NCBI RefSeq assembly: GCF_905171765.1 | Contig: NC_053391.1 | Coordinates: 152,701,565-152,765,564 of the forward strand | DNA from: Bufo bufo | Lineage: Eukaryota > Chordata > Amphibia > Anura > Bufonidae | Direction: 5' to 3' | DNA: 64,000 bases | Part shown: positions 58,028-64,000 of the stretch, piece by piece | Layout of the letters: every line of letters starts with the position of its first letter | Numbering within the stretch: the first letter of the stretch is position 1 | The notes under the pieces: model-generated | The model's database searches: none | What the model was told of the DNA's origin: nothing | The model's input: the letters and a program-made list of their open reading frames with translations, nothing else | Position numbers and translations under genes: made by a program

Positions 58028-58811
58028 ATGAATGGCAGAACAATGGGCCTCAGGATCTCGTCTCGGTATCTCTGTGCATTCAAAATGCTATCAATAAAAT
58101 GCAACAGTGTTCATTGTCCATAACATACGCCTGCTCATACCATAACCCCACTGCCACCATTGGCCACTCGATTCACAACATTGATGTCAGCAAACTGCTC
58201 ACCCACATAACGCCACACATGCTGTTTGCCATCTGCCCTGAACAGTGAAAACTGGGACTCATCCATGAACAGAACACCTCTCCAACGTGCCAGATGCCAT
58301 CTAATGTGAGCATTTGCCCACTCAAGTCGCCAAACGACGACAAACTGCAGTTAGGTCCAGACCTCAATGAGAATGACGAGCATGCAGATGATCTCTCCTG
58401 AGACGGTTTCTGACAGTTTTTACAGAAATTCTTTGGTTATGCAAACTGATTGTTGCTGTAGCTGTCCGGGTGGCTGGTCTCAGATGAACATGGAGGTGAA
58501 AAAGCTGGATGTGGAGGTCCTGGACTGGTGTGGTTACACGTGGTCTGCGGTTGTGTGGCCGCTTGGATGTACTGCCAAATTCTCTAAAAAACGCCTTTGG
58601 AGACGGCTTATGGTAGAGAAATGAACATTTATTGTACGGGCAACAGCTCTGGTAGACATTCTGCAGTCAGCATACCAATTTCACGCTCCCTCAAACGTTG
58701 TGACATCTATGGCATTGTGCTATGTTATCAAACTGCACATTTCAGAGTGTCCTTTTATTGTGGGCAGTCTAAGTCACACCTGTGCAATATTCATGCTGTC
58801 TAATAAGTTTT

Positions 58812-58973
58812 TAGCCATAATATATTTACATATATTATTATATATTTAGAATATATAATATATTATAATATATGTAAACATATTATGGCTAAAACATCAG
58901 TAGTAGTTTCCCACACATTATGCATTCATATATATCAGAAGTATGAATATATATATATATATATATATATATA
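58812..58973. repeat. AT-rich palindrome and repeat, duplicated at 60310
   Basis: tagccataatatattta pairs with aaacatattatggcta (58813-58890). The sequence after it, aaaacatcagtagtagtttc and the (TA)n, is repeated almost unchanged at 60355-60425. Part of the composite element's interior. Confidence 0.8.
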
Positions 58974-59890
58974 CAGTACAGACCAAAAGTTTGGACACAC
59001 CTTCTCATTTAAAGAGTTTTCTTTATTTCATGACTATGAAGGCATCAAAACTATGAATTAACACATGTGGAATTATATAAATAACAAACAAGTGTGAAAC
59101 AACTGAAAATGTCATATTCTAGGTTCTTCAAAGTAGCCACCTTTTGCTTTGATTACTGCTTTGAACACTCTTGGCATTCTCTTGATGAGCTTCAAGAGGT
59201 AGTCCCCTGAAATGGTCTTCCAACAGTCTTGAAGGAGTTCCCAGAGATGCTTAGCACTTGTTGGCCCTTTTGCCTTCACTCTGCGGTCCATCTCGATTGG
59301 GTTCAGGTTCGGTGACTGTGGAGGCCAGGTCCATCTGGCGCATCACCCCATCACTCTCCTTCATGGTCAAATAGCCCTTACTTTCAAAGTTTCCCAATTT
59401 TTCGGCTGACTGACTGACCCTTCATTTCTTAAAGTAATGATGGCCACTTGTTTTTCTTTACTTAGCTGCTTTTTCTTGCCATAATACAAATTCTAATAGT
59501 CTATCAGTAGGATTATCAGCTGTGTATCCACCTGACTTCTCCTCAACGCAACTGATGTCCCAACCCCATTTATAAGGCAAGAATCCCACTTATTAAACCT
59601 GACAGGGCACACCTGTGAAGTGAAAACCGTTTCAGGGGACTACCTCTTGAAGCTCATCGAAAGAATACCAAGAGTGTGAAAAGCAGTAATCAAAGCAAAA
59701 GGTGGCTACTTTGAAGAAACTAGAATATGAATATTTTCAGTTGTATCACACTTGTTTGTTATGAATATAATTCCACATGTGTTAATTCATAGTTTTGATG
59801 CCTTCAGTGTGAATCTACAATTTTCATAGTAATGAAAATAAAGAAAACTCTTTGAATGAGAAGGTGTGTTCAAACTTTTGGTCTGTACTG
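58974..59890. mobile_element. Tc1-like deletion derivative, 917 bp
   Basis: TA at 58972-58973 and 59891-59892. Ends CAGTACAGACCAAAAGTTTG and its complement; inverted repeats of about 200 bp. The middle keeps only fragments of a transposase, such as the reverse strand of gatgagcttcaagaggtagt, and no open frame. Non-autonomous. Confidence 0.9.
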
Positions 59891-59970
59891 TATATATATA
59901 CTTTTTTTTTTAATTACCAATTTATTTTGTGCCATAAATTTTTTAGAATTACAAAAATAAATAAATATAT

Positions 59971-60296
59971 AAATCTAATTTAAACTCTATTTTTGAAACA
60001 GTTTTGTGACAGGATTTTAACTCATAGCTTCTGCATCACAGCCCAAAATGTTAACCACTACACTATATAGCTGCATAGCCGACCACTTAAAATAAAATAA
60101 TATGAGACTTCTACTATATAGGAATACTTACTACTAGTAAGTATTCCAATACAGTAGAAGTCTCATATTTATTTTATTTTTTAGACTAGCTATGTAGCTA
60201 TATAGTGTAGTGGTTAAAGTTCTGGGCTGTGATGCAGAAGCTATGAGTTCAAATCCTGTCACAAACGTTTTCAGAAATAGAGGCTGAACCTAATAT
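59971..60296. repeat. tRNA-like palindrome, copy B (best preserved)
   Basis: Arms of about 160 bp meet at a perfect 27-bp palindrome (60121-60147). Plus arm: box A tatagtgtagtgg (about 60200-60212) and box B gagttcaaatcc (60245-60256), with gggctgtgatgcagaag between. Minus arm: the same order with gagttaaaatcc. The two tRNA-like units face away from a common centre. Confidence 0.75.
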
Positions 60297-60309
60297 ATAT
60301 TAAAGGCTT

Positions 60310-60478
60310 TAGCCATAATATATTTATACATATTATTATATATTTAGCTATGGCTAAAACATCAGTAGTAGTTTCTCACATATTATGCATTCATATATAT
60401 CATAAGTATGAATATATATGTATATATATATATTTATACATATATATATATATATATATATTATATTATATATATTTT
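60310..60478. repeat. Second copy of the AT-rich segment with (TA)n
   Basis: agccataatatatttatac, then atggctaaaacatcagtagt, then a TA microsatellite (60411-60475). Direct repeat of 58812-58973. Confidence 0.8.
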
Positions 60479-60544
60479 TTTGTAATTACAGATTTATTTT
60501 TACAATTACAAGAAAAAAAAATATAAAATATATAAATTTAACCT

Positions 60545-60790
60545 CAATTTCTGAAAAAGTTTGTGACTGGATTTAAACTTTAACCACTACACTATATAGC
60601 TGCTAAGCCAGTCACAAAAAAATAAAAATAAATATGAGACTTCTACTGTCTCAGTAAAAGTACAGTACAGTACAGTAGAAGGGGGTGGCTATGCAGCTAT
60701 TAAGTGGTTAAGTGCCTTTCATCTAATGCAAAATGCTGTGAGTTCAAATCCCAGCAGAAACCTTTCTGAAATGCAGGCTAAATTAGATTT
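60545..60790. repeat. tRNA-like palindrome, copy C
   Basis: The minus-strand unit (60617-60559) is shortened: gtgactgg at its start and ccagtcac at its end pair as an acceptor-like stem of 8 bp, with box A intact but the anticodon region deleted. The plus-strand unit (60683-60761) has ttaagtggttaagtgc and gagttcaaatcccag. Confidence 0.7.
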
Positions 60791-61003
60791 AAATACGCTG
60801 GGTGTCCCCAAGCACTGACTCCATATGTGGACATAGCTATATATGGAATCAGAGCAGGGACTCAAATTGAGGGATTCCCTCACTGTACAGCGATCTTCTG
60901 CATAGAAATAGAGGCTAAATTAGATTTAATACACTGACTCGAGCATCGTGCTCAAGCACACTTGGTGTTCGGCTGAGCATGCTCGCTCAACATGAATAAT
61001 ATC

Positions 61004-61769
61004 TCAAGATGTAGTAAAACCTTGGACAGGTTGCCAGACATAGACATATTCTATAGCAGAGATATTGTGTGACAGAGTATCACAAATAAGGTGGTAATCT
61101 TACTCTACACATCTGGGGAAATATTGAGCCAAGAGCAAAGGTAGGAAGGATAGCATATGCATCTTTTTTTATTTCATACCTATGCAGACATGGGCTTAAC
61201 TACCAGGGCATAGCAGCTGTTATGGAGGCCCAATATAGGGGGACCATCTCATTCAGATGTGCAGTTAGTGATATGTATGAAAAATGGAAGAGTACATTAC
61301 TTTTTGCATTATTTCTGTGCTGTGACATCACCAATTTATTTCTATAGATCACCATGCATATCATACTGTTGTGATATTGCTACAAACCATATTGCTATGA
61401 CATCACTGTGTGTGTTATCCCTGTACTTTAGGGAAACCAACATAATTATAAGCTGATCATGTTCTAAACTTGCTTAGACAAGGTCTTGGTCATGGTGTGA
61501 ATGTGGCCCTGTTAAGGGTTTAGCAATGGGGCCTCATGAGTTATTGTTACATGCCAGCAACAAGTCCTGAATGTTCAGACATAAGTCATTGTTTGGTGGA
61601 GTCCTTTTATAGAAAAATTGATTTTGTCTTTTCTATGTCTGCCTGAGACATAAAGGGAACATTAAACCTGTATTCACAATGTGTGTCAGTGCCACATTTT
61701 TTTGCCTTGTGGAAAGGAACCTCACAGAAAAAAAAAAAAAAAAAGGAAGCATTTTTACTGCAATTTACT
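61004..61769 (+). other. Unique-looking intron
   Basis: No gene or repeat recognised apart from an A-run at 61728-61743. Confidence 0.4.
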
Positions 61770-61776
61770 ACAGTAC

Positions 61777-61934
61777 GACCACATGGTCAGATTTCCTGAT
61801 GCAGTTTTGGAAGCCAAAGCCAGGAGTGAATTCAAAAAGAGACATTGTATATGTCCTTTATTCATTCTCTTCTTTTATGATCCGCTCCTGATTTTGACTT
61901 CCAAAACTGCATCAGGAAAACTGACCATGTGGAG
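61777..61934. mobile_element. MITE-like inverted repeat
   Basis: ccacatggtcagatttcctg at 61779 pairs with the segment ending at 61932; gatgcagttttggaag is identical in both arms. Arms about 55 bp around a loop of about 45 bp. Confidence 0.8.
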
Positions 61935-61945
61935 GTATCCTTCCA

Positions 61946-63584
61946 CAACTAGAACAAGAGAAGCTTATTAAAACTGCTAAAAATTGGCAATCATACCATA
62001 CAATGAACCTCTAGGTGCCCAATGAATTTTGTCTCCTGACCGATACAATAGTATTCTCAAATTTATCATATTCATAGACATAACATGACAGGTGACTACT
62101 GTGTTACAGCAGATTTATCCCAGGGAGTAAAATTCTGTTTATTATCCTAAATCTGTAACCTAAAATATTCTGGATAAGGAAAAATTGTTTGCTGGCATCC
62201 CAGCAGACAAACAACACCTTGGCCCGTAGACATTTACCCTTCTACCAGAAGCCTATATTACACTGGTTTAAATATATTCATAGGGGTAGGGACATCCTAT
62301 TAAACAATAAAGGCAGAAAAATCACTAAAAGGTATTGTAAGTACATAAATAACATTCCTTTTTAAATGCTAATAAAAAATACAAACTGTAGGATTTGGCC
62401 TCTAAACCACGGAAAATGCTTCCCATGATAGAAACTGATCACCAATATACTGTATATGTACTCGATTGTGCAGTAGATAAGAAGTAGTGAATTTGGGTGT
62501 AACATAGATTTCAAATATCTGCTCTGCGTTTCCAAAAACAATTTAGTGCTATACCAAAAATGAGCTAACTACATTGGATCACATACCCACAGGCAAAGCT
62601 TCTTATCACAAAATGCAGAGCAGTTCTTTTTAATATAGGCCGATATTTCCAAGTTCAGTATTCCCCAACAGGCTAGGTTTCAGGACAACTAAACTATCAG
62701 CAAATGATCTCAATTAAAAGCAATTACGAGTGATTACATACGTGATTACATGCAAATTGAACTCATGCTAAAAACCTGGTCTATTGAAGGTTTGGAGTAC
62801 TTGGTTGGGGAACATTGCTTAAGGCAATTCATTTGCTGCATATGGTAATTAAAGAATACAAAGTCTCAGTACTTCAAGAGTAAATGGAACCCAAAACTAA
62901 TTTTTACTTATCACAAAAACTTAATTATTACATTTTTACTTAATACTAAATTTGATGATAATGTATGCCAAAATGTTACAGACCCATTGGAGACACATAG
63001 GATTCTAGGAATTTTAGACACATCTAAATTTTCCAAGTTATTGTACAGTTTGATGTTGTCTATGCAGTCCTTTATTTTATGAAGGACTATTATAGGGATT
63101 TTTTGGAATAGTGATCAGTCATCATATTGACAACCATATTGGTTTATGATAAATCATGATATCTTATTTTATGTTGTTCAATATAATGCATATGTTTCAT
63201 GGATTGGCTGTCTAGTAGCACCTCTCTACCGTACATCACTGTACTATGTAATCTGAACTGCTGTTTACCCGTGCCTCATTTAGACATGGTGAGGATGGCT
63301 CTATTTGGTATCTTTATCATAATGATTTATAGCTTCTAGCAGCTTGTTTGTACATTTATATATGGGGGAAATGCTGATTTGTATTAGTCATCTGCTTCTT
63401 TGTCTTAAATAAAAAAAAATATCTTATTTTGGGTAAACAACCATGTGGGCTTTTGGGACCAATTGCTTGTTTATAGTTATGACCTCAAGCTAAAATAATG
63501 TACTTACAATTACCCTCCAAAACCAATTATGACTATAACTTGATTGACCAAAGCATTACGTAGTCTCCCAATCAACTAAATGAC
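61946..63584 (+). other. Unique-looking intron
   Basis: I see no gene, repeat or motif of note. Confidence 0.4.
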
Positions 63585-63815
63585 CAAAGGAGAAGACCGC
63601 CACTCACAGAAGTAGATGCAATGTTTTCTTTTTATTGTCACATAGAGGAAAAAACAAGTAGGTGACGCGTTTCGACTCTGTAATCAAGTTCTTTATCAAA
63701 GTTTGACAAAGACTCGATTACAGAGTTGAAACACATCACCTACTTAGTTTTTCTCTATGTTGCAATAAAAAAGAAACATTGCATCTACTTCTGCGAGTGC
63801 TGATCTTCTCCTTTG
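63585..63815. repeat. Palindrome with two facing hammerhead-like motifs
   Basis: Arms of about 115 bp centred at 63700. Each arm contains, reading outward from the centre, ttgataaag or ttgacaaag, a hairpin of the type ac..gattacagagt, and then cgaaacgcgtcacc or tgaaacacatcacc. The GAAAC and GTC blocks fit a hammerhead core; the CTGATGA block is degraded to TTGATAA or TTGACAA. Differences between arms are mostly C-to-T changes at CpG. Confidence 0.7.
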
Positions 63816-64000
63816 TTTATTGATGGACACTGACCATGGACACTTGCACCGCGCTGGAATAGAATGGAGTGCCGGCTGCTTCACTTTGTGGAATCAACTA
63901 AATGGGTGACAAATAATACTATATTTATTCACTAGTAGTCACTGTAGGAGAAAATGCTTGGCCAAGAAGTACTAGTTGTAAAGACAGACTCTGCTTAGGA

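Larger units (their letters stand above)
56155..58803 (-). mobile_element. Degenerate Tc1-like element split by a CR1 LINE
   Basis: Left end cacactgaacaaaaat; right terminal repeat missing after gctgtctaat. Same family as 21705-24395. The CR1 copy at 56724-58027 lies within it; without it about 1.3 kb remain. Minus-strand pieces include HISRICTQFLEAENI, then AYSPNKSPIEHVWDALDRRI (56650-56540), with frameshifts. Confidence 0.85.
54017..60995. mobile_element. 7.0-kb composite hAT element with nested insertions
   Basis: Begins TAGTGTTGAGTGAGCACC and ends GCTCGCTCAACATGA, where CACTA would be expected. Flanks ATAATATG (54009-54016) and ATAATATC (60996-61003) agree at seven of eight bases. Left and right subterminal parts are inverted matches well beyond the tips (agtgcttggggacaccc at about 54218-54234 versus gggtgtccccaagcact at about 60800-60816). 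Inside are three tRNA-like palindromes, three Tc1-like elements and a CR1 LINE. No hAT transposase is recognised. Confidence 0.8.
4777..64000 (+). other. IL1RAPL1: Start of the long IL1RAPL1 intron after the first coding exon
   Basis: No further exon of the gene was recognised, in particular no frame encoding the first Ig domain. In mammals the introns near the 5' end of this gene are hundreds of kilobases long, so a host-exon-free 59 kb is expected. That the intron runs to the window end is inference. The transposons listed below lie inside it. Confidence 0.65.

Overview
The window looks like intronic DNA from a vertebrate nuclear genome, most likely an anuran amphibian. One host exon is recognisable, at 4665-4770 on the + strand. 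It is preceded by a pyrimidine tract plus AG and followed by GTAAGT. It encodes the N-terminal signal-peptide segment of IL1RAPL1 (interleukin-1 receptor accessory protein-like 1) and ends in phase 1 after the ...TKRGS sequence, as I remember the human first coding exon. The rest reads as the intron upstream of that exon (1-4664) and the start of a very long downstream intron (4771-64000). I see no second host exon. The amphibian assignment rests on repeat content (many hAT, Tc1/mariner, TTAA-type and Harbinger-type elements, CR1) and on the exon's similarity; it is an inference.

Layout. 0.8-11 kb: four copies of one AT-rich hAT-like non-autonomous family (ends TAGTG..CACTA, 8-bp target-site duplications). 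The fourth has been split by a 1.64-kb Tc1-like transposon whose 349-residue transposase frame is open, with all three catalytic acidic residues present. 11-20 kb: TTAA-flanked MITEs, a Harbinger-like MITE inserted in an 83-bp tandem repeat, a hammerhead-ribozyme-like motif, and unique intron sequence. 20.8-24.4 kb: a minisatellite-bearing MITE next to a dead Tc1-like element that is itself split by a 1.1-kb hAT element with a perfect 8-bp duplication. 24.4-28.8 kb: more palindromic MITEs, minisatellites and a partial hAT copy. 29.5-30.8 kb: a GC-rich, almost perfect inverted repeat with arms of about 560 bp. Each arm is a row of strong hairpins, and the centre holds 109-bp tandem repeats. 31.2-34.1 kb: an old Tc1 copy interrupted by three later insertions.

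34-41 kb: mostly unique intron, a mariner relic, and a run of three TTAA-type elements, two of which abut across one TTAA. 41.9-47.6 kb: a 5.7-kb hAT element carrying a decayed BED/hAT transposase gene; it is a candidate relative of the drivers of the smaller hAT copies. 47.6-54 kb: unique intron with scattered MITEs. 54.0-61.0 kb: a 7.0-kb composite hAT element with matching termini and a 7/8 target-site duplication. It contains three palindromic tRNA-like modules and has accumulated three Tc1-like elements and a CR1 LINE. 61-64 kb: unique intron, one small MITE, and a palindrome with a pair of hammerhead-like motifs.

Nothing here forms an operon or pathway. The coding frames other than the exon belong to transposons, and all but one of those are broken. 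All family calls were made by eye from motifs, terminal repeats and target-site duplications; no database search was possible.
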